A stretch of 64,000 nucleotides of DNA from Clostridium nigeriense. Lineage in GTDB: Bacteria; Bacillota; Clostridia; Clostridiales; Clostridiaceae. Shown here in pieces: positions 17,305-26,744 of the stretch. The stretch spans positions 1,316,542 to 1,380,541 of the forward strand of contig NZ_LT575472.1 in assembly GCF_900086595.1 (NCBI RefSeq). Reading direction: 5' to 3'. A program made the translations under genes and the position numbers. The notes beneath the pieces were generated by a model that had not been told where the DNA came from, did no database searches, and saw only the letters and a program-made list of their open reading frames with translations. How positions within the stretch are numbered: the stretch's first letter is position 1; each line of letters begins with the position of its first letter.

Positions 17305-20300
17305 ATGAGGATTAAAGGTAAGAAATTACTGAGTTTTATTTTAGCTGTTGCTATGACTTTCGGTTTGGTTCAACCATCTGTGGCTCATGGAGTAACAAGA
17401 GTAGAGGAAAATGAAGAAAAAGCTGGATATGAAATTTATCCAAACCCTCATGAAGTAAAATATACAGGAGACGAATTTGTAATACGTAAAGATGTTAACG
17501 TAGTATATGATAGTACAATTGATAATTCTACTAAAAAGCGTATGACTGAAGTTTTAGAATCAAAGGATAAGAATATTACAGTTTCAGATGAAATTACAAA
17601 TGGAAAAACAAATATACTAGTAGGAACATACTCATCAGGTGAATATGTAGACAAGTATGTACAAAGCAATTATGAATTAGATACTAAATTATTTGAAAAA
17701 AATGATTCTTATTATATAGCATCAGAAAATGGAATAATTTCTATTTTAGGAAAGAATACAGATGCTGCATTTTATGGAATCACATCATTAAAACATATAT
17801 TTAGTCAAATGGATGGATCAACAATCCTTAACTTTGAAATTAAGGATTACGCTGATACACCAATTCGTGGATTTATCGAAGGATATTATGGTATTCCATG
17901 GACTAATGAAGATCGTATGTCATTAATGGAATTTGGTGGAGAGTTTAAGATGACATCTTATATTTTCGCACCTAAAGATGACTTATATCATACACGTAAG
18001 TGGAGAGAATTATATCCAGAAGAAGAATTAGCAGCAATTGCTGAAATGGTACAAGTAGGTATTGATACAAAAACAAAATTTGTTTGGACAGCGCATCCTT
18101 TTATGGGTGGATTTAATGCAAATGATTATGATAATGAAATGATTAAGTTAAAAGCAAAATTTGATCAATTATATTCAGTTGGTGTTAGACAATTTGGTAT
18201 TCTTGGAGATGATGTTGGTAATCTAGATAAGAAAATTGTTGTTGATATGATGACTAAATTATCAGAGTGGGGTAAAGAAAAGGGCGATGTTTACGATTTC
18301 GTATTCTGTCCTGCAGGATATAATGCTAGTTGGCAAGGCGACTACTCAGAATTAAACATCTATGATGACCAATTCCCAGATGATGTTCAAATTTTCTGGA
18401 CTGGTAATTCAGTATGTGCACCTATTAGCCAAGAAACTTTAACTAACTTTAAAACACATAGATTAGAAGAAGGTAAAGAAAGCAGAAGAAGTCCTTTGTT
18501 CTGGTTAAACTGGCCAGTTAATGATATTAATATGAAAAGATTAATGATGGGAAAAGGAAGTTTATTACACACTGATATCAATATCGATGATTTAGCTGGA
18601 GTAGTAACAAATCCTATGCAAGATGCCGAGCCATCAAAAGTATCTCTTTTTGCTATTGCAGATTATGCTTGGAATTTAAAAGGATTTGATGATGATAAAA
18701 GTTGGGAAGATTCATTCAAATATATAGATAGTGATGCTTCAGAAGCGTTACACACAATAGCAAAACATACTTCAGATCCAGCACCGAATGGACATGGATT
18801 AGTATTAGAAGAATCAGAAGAGTTAAAACCTTTATTAGATGAATTTAAAAGTAAATTAAGTAGTGGAGATTCAATTATTGAAGTCGGTACTAAATTAGTA
18901 AATGAAATGGATATAATAATTGAAGCTAGTGATGAGTTTATTAATACTAGCAATAATGCAAGAATGGTTGAACAAATTACACCATTTGCAAATTCATTAA
19001 AAGATTTAGCAACTTCTATTAAAGATTATGTTAATGCAGCAATGAATTTGGAAGAAAAGGATAATGATTTAGCAATTCAAAACTTCGCTGATGGAACTGT
19101 TGCATATGAGAATAGTAAAAAACATGATAGACCAACTATTAGTGGAAGTACTAAAGCTCAGCCTGGATCAAAGCGTTTAGTTCCATTTGCAGAAGCTGTT
19201 AGAAATGGGATTTCTAATAAAATTAATGCTTTAGTTAATGGTGGAGATAATTTAGTGATTACACCTTCGACTAATATATCTAATATATATTCAGGAAAAA
19301 TTGAAAATATTGTTGATGGTAAGACAGATACATTTATATGGAATGGGCAATACGAGGCTGTAGGTCAATATTATCAATTATCATTAAGTAAGCCAACTAC
19401 AATTTATGGAGTAGATATATTAAATGGAACTACAAGTAAGAAAGATGATACATTTGGTACTGCAAAAGTACAATATACAAGTGATGGAGTAAAATGGAAT
19501 GACATTAATAGTAAAACATATGGACCATACGCTACATCAGTTAAAATTACTGGAGTAGAAATAGATAATGTTGTTGGGGTAAGGTATATTAGTACTGCAG
19601 TTGGAAGTGATAACAAATGGCCAGCTATGAGAGAATTCTCACTTTTAACTTCTCCAGAATCTTCAGAAGCACCAACATTTACAAAGGAAGTAATACGTAC
19701 AACTGATGGTTGGAGTTTATATTCTGGAAACGAAGCAAATATTATAGATGAAGACGAAAATACAGGTGTTCACTATAATGTTAGACAAGGTGGAAGTCCT
19801 GCTAATACTACTATTGCAGGAGATTATGTAGGAGTAAAGTTAAGTGAGCCAATTATATTAGGGAAAATTAATATTATTCAGGGACCAAATGCAAGCTCAG
19901 GAGATTGGTTTAAGAATGCTACCTTAGAGTACTCTTTAGATGGTAAAAATTATACACCAATTAAACAATGTGTAAATGAAAAAGAAATTAGATTAGACCT
20001 TTCAGATCAGGAGATTGAAGCACAATATGTACGTTTAAGAAATAATGTGAATCAAGGAACTTGGATTGGATTTAGAGAATTTGATGTGAATTCAAAAGTT
20101 TATCATAATGGTAAAGTATTTACTAATGTAGAAAATTACAAAGAGCATCCAGCAGATTATTATAATGATAATGCTAGCATGGTTGAACTTCAAAATATTA
20201 CATTAGAAAATGGAGAATATATTGGATTAAAGTTAGATCGTATTCATGAATTAACTGAAACTATTGTAAATGGTTCTTCATTAGAAAATCTTACACTACA

Positions 20301-22983
20301 AGTTTCTAAAAATTCTCATGAATGGACTGACGTAGAAAGTGGAAGCTTAATTGAAAATATTGATGCTAGATATATTCGTTTAGTTAATTTAACAGATAAT
20401 GCAGTTACTTTTGATGTAGGAGAATTTAAAGTATTATCAAGAGAATTTGGACAACCTACAGTAAGTGAAACTAATATGGGAACAATTGCTGAGGGTAAAA
20501 TTGAAAATTTATTTGATAAAGATCGTACAACAGGTTTAAAATATCAAAAGACACAAGCTATTGGAGATTATATGATTCTTGATCTAGGTCAAGAAATAGA
20601 CTTAAATGAATTAAAGCTAGTAACTCATGATTCAGATAAAGACTATATCCGTGATGGAAAGGTTTATGCTTCAACGAATAAAACTGAATGGGGAGAACCA
20701 ATCATTACACTAGGAGATCAAGTGGCTAATACAGCATCTGATGATTCAACTATTAATGAAAGTTTCCCAGAACATGAAATTTCATATAATGTAGCAAAAG
20801 CAAATGAAATTAATAAAAAAGCTCGTTACATTAAAATTGAAATCACACAACCTTATACTTATAGATGGATAAAGCTTAATGAAGTTGAAATAAACAATGG
20901 AGCATATATTCCAACAGTAAATGATCCAACATTTGATTCAGATACAACAGATACAGAAAAAGGATTATATGAATACTTAATAGATGGGGATATTACTACA
21001 ATGTATATTCCAAAGTCAGAGACAGGATATCTTGTATATTCAATATCTGAAAAAACTGAAGTAAATCATATTAGAGTTATGCAAAGTGCTAAACAAATTT
21101 CAAATGCAGAAGTAAAGGTTAGAATTGCTAAAACTAATAAGAATGCTGATGAGTGGATAACATTAGGAAGATTAAATAAAGCTACAAATGAATTTATTTT
21201 ACCAGTTGGAACTGATGTTTTAGAGGTTAAGTTTGAGTGGAATGGAGTTACTCCAAATCTAGTAGAATTATCTATGGATTCAGTGTTAGATGTAAATGTA
21301 GATAAGCAAAAACTAGAAGAATTAATAAATGAGAATTTAAATACTGAAGATTGGACTACTAATAGCTCAAATGCATATAAGGAAGCTATAGAAGTAGCTA
21401 AAGAAATTAAAGGAAATAATTATGTAGCACAAGCAACTGTAGATAGTGCTGTAAAAGAAATAGAAAAAGCAAAAGAAAATAAAGCAATAAAGGGTGATAG
21501 CACTGTTTTACAAGATAAAATTGATAATGCTATTGCTGATAGTTCAAAATATACAGGTAAAACTTGGGCTAACTATCAAAAAGCTTTAAACTCAGCTAAG
21601 AAAGCTATGGAAGATGCTAATAATTTATCAGAAGCTAGTATCACAAAGTTAGTAGATGAATTAAATTCAGCAAAGGAAGCTTTAGTATATAATCCTACTA
21701 ATAGAGAAGAAGCAGAAATTATAGTAGAAGATGTTAATGAGTTTATGAATAATATTACAACTCCAGAAAAAACATATACTATAAATTCTTGGAACTTATT
21801 AAAGGATACAAAGGCAGAATTAGAAGACTTAATTGAATTAAATAAAACAGAGCCTCAAGATCCTGCAACATTTGAATCTATAAAAGATACTATGATAAAT
21901 GCTAAGAATTCTTTAGTAAATGTTGCATCTCTATCATCATTAATTGATGAATTTAATGAAATAACTGATTCAAGTATTTATGCAGAAACTTCTTATGCAG
22001 CTTATGAAAATGCAGTTAACAAGGGTAAAGAAGTTATGATTAATGGTACAGTTGAAACAGTTAAACAAGCAGAAACTGATATTAAAAATACAAAGAATAA
22101 CTTAGAATTAGTAGGTTCAAGTGATAGCATTAAAAAATACATTTCTGAATTAAAGAAATTAAATAAAGTTAATTATACTATTAATTCTTATAAAGCATTA
22201 ATGGATAGAGTAGCTGAAATTGAAGCTATGAACTTAGATGGAATGACTGAAGAAGAATTAAAAGGATTTGAAAAAGAGCTATTAAGCTTAAGAAATAACT
22301 TAGTTAATGTAAGTGCATTATATGCTAAAGTTGAGACAGCTAAAGGATTTAAAGCTGACTTATATACTGTAAGCAGCTACAATACATTAATGGAATTAGT
22401 TAATGCAGCGAATGAAGAATTTGTTTCAGGTAGTGCAGATAGCATAGAAGATTTAATTAACAAGATTGATATAGCTATTAAAAACTTAGTTACAAGAGTA
22501 GATAATAAAGAGCTTGTAGATTATGTTAATGGTATCGAAGAGATTGATTTAACTAAATATACAGAAGAAAGTGCAGCTAAATATGCGGAAGCATTATCAA
22601 TATTAAAATCAATGTTAGAAAATTATGATAATATTGCTGCTACAGATTTTGTAAAAGCTAAGAACAATTTTGAAAATGCAAAGGAAAACTTAGAGCTAAA
22701 ATCTGATACTAACCCAGGAGAAGGGGAAGGTAATCCAGGAACAGGAGAAGAGAATCCAGTTGGTGGAGAAGGAAATCCAGGAACAGGAGAAGAAAATCCA
22801 GGAACTGGAGAGAACATTCCAGGAAGTGGAGAAAATTCTTCTGAAAATAATAATGGTAAAAATGAAGAAGCACTTCCAGGAACAGGTGGAGTAAACTCTA
22901 CAAATGTATTATTATTTGGATTTATATTAGTAGCTGCAGGTGTAGTATTTATATTTGAAAAGAAAAGAAAACTTGTAAAGTAA
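17305..22983 (+). CDS. cell-wall-anchored GH84 beta-N-acetylglucosaminidase / hyaluronidase-like (NagH/NagJ family)
   Basis: This very large surface glycosidase acts on GlcNAc-containing host glycans. ATG 17305 follows AAGGAGGAAAAAA; the in-frame ATG at 17266 has no such site. The 1892 residues comprise a signal peptide (1-29), a GH20b-like N-domain (about 40-180), a GH84 barrel starting RGFIEGYYGIPW (about 185) with the catalytic Asp pair D302-D303 in GILGDDVGN, a helical region to about 650, several CBM32/F5-8-type modules (about 650-1330), FIVAR-like helical repeats (about 1340-1800), a Pro/Gly/Glu-rich spacer and a sortase signal LPGTG (1857-1861) with membrane helix and KKRK tail. Resembles C. 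perfringens mu-toxin and NagJ. Exact substrate is not decided by sequence. Confidence 0.93.
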   Translation: MRIKGKKLLSFILAVAMTFGLVQPSVAHGVTRVEENEEKAGYEIYPNPHEVKYTGDEFVIRKDVNVVYDSTIDNSTKKRMTEVLESKDKNITVSDEITNGKTNILVGTYSSGEYVDKYVQSNYELDTKLFEKNDSYYIASENGIISILGKNTDAAFYGITSLKHIFSQMDGSTILNFEIKDYADTPIRGFIEGYYGIPWTNEDRMSLMEFGGEFKMTSYIFAPKDDLYHTRKWRELYPEEELAAIAEMVQVGIDTKTKFVWTAHPFMGGFNANDYDNEMIKLKAKFDQLYSVGVRQFGILGDDVGNLDKKIVVDMMTKLSEWGKEKGDVYDFVFCPAGYNASWQGDYSELNIYDDQFPDDVQIFWTGNSVCAPISQETLTNFKTHRLEEGKESRRSPLFWLNWPVNDINMKRLMMGKGSLLHTDINIDDLAGVVTNPMQDAEPSKVSLFAIADYAWNLKGFDDDKSWEDSFKYIDSDASEALHTIAKHTSDPAPNGHGLVLEESEELKPLLDEFKSKLSSGDSIIEVGTKLVNEMDIIIEASDEFINTSNNARMVEQITPFANSLKDLATSIKDYVNAAMNLEEKDNDLAIQNFADGTVAYENSKKHDRPTISGSTKAQPGSKRLVPFAEAVRNGISNKINALVNGGDNLVITPSTNISNIYSGKIENIVDGKTDTFIWNGQYEAVGQYYQLSLSKPTTIYGVDILNGTTSKKDDTFGTAKVQYTSDGVKWNDINSKTYGPYATSVKITGVEIDNVVGVRYISTAVGSDNKWPAMREFSLLTSPESSEAPTFTKEVIRTTDGWSLYSGNEANIIDEDENTGVHYNVRQGGSPANTTIAGDYVGVKLSEPIILGKINIIQGPNASSGDWFKNATLEYSLDGKNYTPIKQCVNEKEIRLDLSDQEIEAQYVRLRNNVNQGTWIGFREFDVNSKVYHNGKVFTNVENYKEHPADYYNDNASMVELQNITLENGEYIGLKLDRIHELTETIVNGSSLENLTLQVSKNSHEWTDVESGSLIENIDARYIRLVNLTDNAVTFDVGEFKVLSREFGQPTVSETNMGTIAEGKIENLFDKDRTTGLKYQKTQAIGDYMILDLGQEIDLNELKLVTHDSDKDYIRDGKVYASTNKTEWGEPIITLGDQVANTASDDSTINESFPEHEISYNVAKANEINKKARYIKIEITQPYTYRWIKLNEVEINNGAYIPTVNDPTFDSDTTDTEKGLYEYLIDGDITTMYIPKSETGYLVYSISEKTEVNHIRVMQSAKQISNAEVKVRIAKTNKNADEWITLGRLNKATNEFILPVGTDVLEVKFEWNGVTPNLVELSMDSVLDVNVDKQKLEELINENLNTEDWTTNSSNAYKEAIEVAKEIKGNNYVAQATVDSAVKEIEKAKENKAIKGDSTVLQDKIDNAIADSSKYTGKTWANYQKALNSAKKAMEDANNLSEASITKLVDELNSAKEALVYNPTNREEAEIIVEDVNEFMNNITTPEKTYTINSWNLLKDTKAELEDLIELNKTEPQDPATFESIKDTMINAKNSLVNVASLSSLIDEFNEITDSSIYAETSYAAYENAVNKGKEVMINGTVETVKQAETDIKNTKNNLELVGSSDSIKKYISELKKLNKVNYTINSYKALMDRVAEIEAMNLDGMTEEELKGFEKELLSLRNNLVNVSALYAKVETAKGFKADLYTVSSYNTLMELVNAANEEFVSGSADSIEDLINKIDIAIKNLVTRVDNKELVDYVNGIEEIDLTKYTEESAAKYAEALSILKSMLENYDNIAATDFVKAKNNFENAKENLELKSDTNPGEGEGNPGTGEENPVGGEGNPGTGEENPGTGENIPGSGENSSENNNGKNEEALPGTGGVNSTNVLLFGFILVAAGVVFIFEKKRKLVK
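22711..22860 (+). repeat. Gly-Pro-Glu-Asn wall-spacer repeat
   Basis: Tandem NPGTGEE/NPGEGEG-type units encoded just before the LPGTG motif. This is a typical low-complexity wall-spanning spacer. Confidence 0.8.
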
Positions 22984-23006
22984 TGAAAACTTTAAATAAT
23001 AATTAA

Positions 23007-23062
23007 TTAAAATAAAAATGGATTATACCTTTAATTTTAAGGATATAGTCCATTTTTATTTC
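23007..23062 (+). terminator. Rho-independent terminator of the GH84 gene
   Basis: AATAAAAATGGA...TATACCTT pairs with AAGGATATAGTCCATTTTTATT, a long near-perfect stem that may work in both directions. Confidence 0.85.
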
Positions 23063-23100
23063 ATCTATAATAATGATGATTGATGATAGCATTACTAAAT

Positions 23101-23150
23101 GAAAGCCTATGATAGTGATTTAGGTGCTATTATAGGCTTTTATTTTATTA
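23101..23150 (+). terminator. second hairpin terminator
   Basis: AAAGCCTAT and ATAGGCTTT arms, with additional GATAG/CTAT pairing, are followed by TATTTTATT. Confidence 0.7.
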
Positions 23151-23374
23151 TAGAGTTTCTTAATTTAATTTTAACTAACTAATTATAAGTTTCTAAATAT
23201 CACTTTGACAAGTAATTTTATGTTTGTTAAGAAAAATGAACATATACAGTTGTTATAAATTGTAATTGACCTAATAATAAGATATAATTAATCTGAAATA
23301 TTATAATAGAGATATATTATTTTATATATTTAAATTTATATTAAATATAAGAAAAATGATCTGGAGGAAAGATA

Positions 23375-24535
23375 ATGGGGAAAAAGGATTTTTCAGATTT
23401 AGAAGATCAAATTATGTCAACAGTTACAAATGCTCTTAATGCTATTGATTTTGCTAATTTAAAAAGGGGCATTAGCGATAAAACTGAGGATACTTTGAAT
23501 GAGTTTAAATCAAAGTTTAATGAGTATAGTGAAAAATTAGAAAATAAATATATAAACTTAAATAAAAAATCTAAAAAGGATATATCAGAATACATCAGTA
23601 AAAAACCAGCAGGAAGTATATCAGGAATACTTTATACGGTATTTGGGTTAATTGGAAGTTTGATTTTTGGCTTTTTAGTATTTATATTTCTAATATTTAT
23701 GATTTTTTTTGGCGGTATTATAGCCAATATTTATATTGCATTTGGTGTTATATTTGCCTTCTTTGCAATAAGTATATGCTTACTTTTAAGGGGAACAAAT
23801 TTAAGAAAAAGAGTAAAGAGATTTAAAAAGTATGTAAGATTTATTGAAGATAATAGCTATTTTTTAATTAAAGATTTAGCTAAATTTGTTAAAGAAAAAG
23901 AAGATTTTGTTGTTAAAGACTTAAATAAAATGATTGATTTAGGAATGTTTTTAGAAGGTCACATAGATGAAGAAAAAACTTATTTCATTTTAAATGATGA
24001 AGTTTATGGAGACTATTTAAATTTGAAAAAACAACAAATGGATAAAGAAAAATTAAATAAAAAAGAAGAAGTAAATAAAGAAATAAATGATCCGGAAAAA
24101 GAAGAACTAGAACATGTAATTAAGATAGGAAGAAATTATATTGAACAAGTAAGAACTGTAAGAAATGATCTTTATAAAGAAGAAGTAGCTATAAAGCTAG
24201 ATAAATTACAAAATATTGCAAGTCAAATTCTTGATCATGTTGAAAAAAATCCTAATAAGATACAAGAGGTAAATAAGTTTATAAATCATTATCTACCTAT
24301 TACTATAAAATTAATTAATTCATATAAAGATTTAAATAATCAGTTAGTTCAAGGTGATAATATAAAAAATGCTAAAAGTGAAATTGAAAAGAGCATTGAT
24401 CTTATAAATAATGCCTTCGAAAATTTATTGGATGATTTATTTGAAGATGTTGTTTTAGATATTTCTACAGATATTTCTGTTCTTAAAACATTATTTAAAC
24501 AAGAGGGGCTAACAGAGGAAGATTTTAAAAAGTAA
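23375..24535 (+). CDS. XpaC-like membrane protein (5-bromo-4-chloroindolyl phosphate hydrolysis family)
   Basis: A 386-residue protein with a helical charged N-terminus (1-80), two long hydrophobic helices (about 90-120 and 123-145), and a long coiled, Lys/Glu-rich cytoplasmic part (150-386). This layout and its position directly before a telA gene match the XpaC family, which is typically co-transcribed with TelA. The biochemical role is not established. The start follows CTGGAGGAAAGATA. Operon with the next two genes (27- and 21-bp gaps). Confidence 0.75.
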   Translation: MGKKDFSDLEDQIMSTVTNALNAIDFANLKRGISDKTEDTLNEFKSKFNEYSEKLENKYINLNKKSKKDISEYISKKPAGSISGILYTVFGLIGSLIFGFLVFIFLIFMIFFGGIIANIYIAFGVIFAFFAISICLLLRGTNLRKRVKRFKKYVRFIEDNSYFLIKDLAKFVKEKEDFVVKDLNKMIDLGMFLEGHIDEEKTYFILNDEVYGDYLNLKKQQMDKEKLNKKEEVNKEINDPEKEELEHVIKIGRNYIEQVRTVRNDLYKEEVAIKLDKLQNIASQILDHVEKNPNKIQEVNKFINHYLPITIKLINSYKDLNNQLVQGDNIKNAKSEIEKSIDLINNAFENLLDDLFEDVVLDISTDISVLKTLFKQEGLTEEDFKK

Positions 24536-24562
24536 GTTTGAAATAAAGGGGAGGCATTTAAA

Positions 24563-25705
24563 ATGAGTGACGAATTTAAAGAAGATATTAATTTAAAACC
24601 AGAATTAACTTTTGAACCATTTCAAGATGAAGTTGTTGATGTAAAGATAAAAGAAGAAAAGGTAGAAGAGGTAATTGAGGAAATACAATTAACAGAAGAA
24701 GAAAAAAAGATGGTAGATCAATTTGTAGATAAAATAGAAATAACTAATTCAAACTCCATTTTACAATATGGAGTAGGAGCTCAAAAGAAAATATCAGATT
24801 TTTCAGAGTCAGCATTAAACAATGTGAAAACCAAAGATCTAGGTGAAGTTGGGGAAATGCTATCTAGTGTAGTTCATGAGTTAAAGAACTTTGAAGAATC
24901 AGAAGAAAAAAAGGGGATTTTAGGATTCTTTAAAAAAGGTCAGGATAAGATTTCGCAAATGAAAGTAAAGTATGATAAGGTAGAAAATAATATTGGTAAA
25001 ATGTGCAATATTCTTGAGAAGCATCAAATACAGCTTTTAAAAGATATTGCTATGTTAGATAAGATGTATGAAATAAATAAAGTATATTTTAAAGAGCTTT
25101 CTATGTATATCTTAGCTGGTAAAAAGAAGCTTCAAAAATTAGAAAAAGAAGAGCTTCCTAAATTACAAGAAAAAGCAAGAAGAAGTGGTCTTCCTCAGGA
25201 TGCTCAAGAAGTTAATGACTTTATTGCTCTTTGCAATCGCTTTGAAAAGAAAATTCATGATTTAGAATTAACGAAGATGATTTCCTTGCAAATGGCTCCT
25301 CAAATTCGTTTAATTCAAAATAATGACTCCTTAATGTCTGAAAAAATACAATCAACAATTGTAAATACAATTCCACTTTGGAAAAGTCAAATAGTTTTAG
25401 CTCTTGGAGTTGCTCATTCTACTAATGCAGCAAGAGTTCAAAGAGAAGTAACAGATATGACAAATGAACTTTTACGTAAAAATGCTGAAATTTTAAAAAC
25501 TTCAACTATAGAAACTGCTAAAGAATCTGAAAGAGGAATTGTTGATATTGAAACACTGAGAATTACTAATGAATCATTAATATCAACTCTTGACGAAATA
25601 CTTCATATACAAACAGAAGGACGTCAAAAGCGTAGAGAAGCTGAAGTAGAATTAAGAAATATTGAAAATCAATTAAAAAACAAGCTTTTAGATTTTAAAT
25701 ATTAA
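24563..25705 (+). CDS. TelA-like toxic anion resistance protein
   Basis: The TelA/KlaA family is linked to tellurite and cell-envelope stress tolerance. The 380 residues are soluble and mostly helical. The N-terminal 60 residues are acidic and variable. The conserved core runs from KMVDQFVDKIEITNS through ILQYGVGAQKKISDFSES, GFFKKGQDKISQMKVKY, LQMAPQIRLIQNNDSLMSEK (about 249-268) to TIPLWKSQIVLALG. Length fits the family. The partner is the XpaC-like gene upstream. Confidence 0.88.
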   Translation: MSDEFKEDINLKPELTFEPFQDEVVDVKIKEEKVEEVIEEIQLTEEEKKMVDQFVDKIEITNSNSILQYGVGAQKKISDFSESALNNVKTKDLGEVGEMLSSVVHELKNFEESEEKKGILGFFKKGQDKISQMKVKYDKVENNIGKMCNILEKHQIQLLKDIAMLDKMYEINKVYFKELSMYILAGKKKLQKLEKEELPKLQEKARRSGLPQDAQEVNDFIALCNRFEKKIHDLELTKMISLQMAPQIRLIQNNDSLMSEKIQSTIVNTIPLWKSQIVLALGVAHSTNAARVQREVTDMTNELLRKNAEILKTSTIETAKESERGIVDIETLRITNESLISTLDEILHIQTEGRQKRREAEVELRNIENQLKNKLLDFKY

Positions 25706-25726
25706 TATAAAGGGGAAGCTAATAGG

Positions 25727-26413
25727 ATGAAAAACTGGAGTTACGGTGCAAAAAACAAAAGATTTGTAGCTTCATATAGTGGAGGAAAAGATAGTACTTT
25801 AGCACTATATAAGGCTATGGCTGAAGGAACAGCTATAGGACTTATTGTTATGATGGAGGAAGATGGCGAAAGATCTAGAGCACATAGTATTAGTCCTACA
25901 TTTTTAAAAGCACAAGCTGATGCTATTGGACTTCCACTTTATACAGGTTCTGCAACTTGGGAAGGCTATGAAGAAGTATTTGTAAAACTTCTAAATGATG
26001 CCAAAAAATCTGGGGCAGAAGTTCTTTTAACAGGGGACATAGATGTGCCAGAAAAGGATTGTTGGCACGAAAGGGTTACAAATAGTGTAGGTCTTTCTCT
26101 AGGAATGCCACTTTGGAAAAAAGATCATAAAGAAGTTGTAGAAGAGTTTATTAACTTAGGCTTTTTAACAAAGGTAGTTACAATAAACTTAAAAAAGGGA
26201 ATGAAAAAAGATGATCTTGGACGTATAATGACATTAGAATATATGAAAGAGTTAGAAGAAAGAGGAATTGATCCATGCGGAGAAGCTGGAGAGTTTCATA
26301 CTACAGTAATAGGTGGTCCAATTTTTAAAGAAAACTTAAAAGTAAAACATGGAGAAATTACTACAAAAGATCATTATATGTATTTAGAGTTAGAGCTTGA
26401 GAACAATAAATAG
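25727..26413 (+). CDS. Dph6-like ATP pyrophosphatase (adenine nucleotide alpha hydrolase superfamily)
   Basis: This is a PP-loop ATPase of the diphthine-ammonia-ligase-related family. The 228 residues include the PP-loop SYSGGKDSTLALYKA (about 17-31), LLTGDIDVPEKDCWHERV (about 104-121) and the C-terminal GIDPCGEAGEFHTTVIGGP motif (about 186-204), all diagnostic. Bacteria do not make diphthamide, so the true substrate is unknown. It is the last gene after xpaC-telA, 21 bp downstream, behind AAAGGGGAAGC. Confidence 0.88.
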   Translation: MKNWSYGAKNKRFVASYSGGKDSTLALYKAMAEGTAIGLIVMMEEDGERSRAHSISPTFLKAQADAIGLPLYTGSATWEGYEEVFVKLLNDAKKSGAEVLLTGDIDVPEKDCWHERVTNSVGLSLGMPLWKKDHKEVVEEFINLGFLTKVVTINLKKGMKKDDLGRIMTLEYMKELEERGIDPCGEAGEFHTTVIGGPIFKENLKVKHGEITTKDHYMYLELELENNK

Positions 26414-26459
26414 TCAATGGACGTATAGATAAATTTAAATAATTTAAAGAAATAATTAT

Positions 26460-26497
26460 AAGAAAACGTTGACCGTATTAAAATTTTGAGTTAATAT
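26460..26497 (+). promoter_or_regulatory. promoter of the bgl operon with overlapping cre-like site
   Basis: TTGACC (26469-26474), a 17-base spacer and TAATAT (26492-26497) put the start near 26504, just before the RAT. AAGAAAACGTTGACC (26460-26474) resembles a CcpA cre box with two mismatches and overlaps the -35, so carbon catabolite repression is likely (inference). Confidence 0.65.
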
Positions 26498-26510
26498 ATT
26501 AATTGGAATT

Positions 26511-26541
26511 GGGTAGTAATTGTTTAAGTACAAGCTAAGCC
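26511..26541 (+). promoter_or_regulatory. RAT-like antiterminator target for BglG/LicT protein
   Basis: GGGTAGTAATTG ... CAAGCTAAGCC resembles the ribonucleic antiterminator consensus (GGATTGTTACTG ... CAGGCAAAACC), with 8 of 12 and 8 of 11 positions kept. Its 3' part (AAGCC) is also the 5' edge of the terminator that follows, as expected for mutually exclusive folds, and the regulated gene is a BglG-type antiterminator. Confidence 0.65.
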
Positions 26542-26610
26542 TATTCATTACTATGCAGAGAATACCTTTGGGTTTTTTGTGCATTATAATGAATGGGCTT
26601 TTTATATTTT
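26537..26610 (+). terminator. regulatory terminator in the bglG leader
   Basis: Arms AAGCCTATTCATTA (26537-26550) and TAATGAATGGGCTT (26587-26600), with further inner pairing (TATGCA/TGCAT), are followed by TTTTATATTTT. It overlaps the RAT by five bases. Confidence 0.85.
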
Positions 26611-26744
26611 CTCGATTACAAAATTTGTAATTTTGATGAGAGGCAACTAGGTTAACCATAAAAAGTGAACAAGTAAGTTTACTTTTTTAATAGCTTTTTA
26701 TAAATTCCTAAAAAGTTAAAAATCCTTAAAGGGAGGAAAAAAGT

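Noticed and set aside
22711..22860. Short regularly spaced repeats that could look like a CRISPR array
   Set aside because: The repeats are in frame, encode a Gly/Pro/Glu wall spacer next to LPGTG, and have no unique spacers of constant length.
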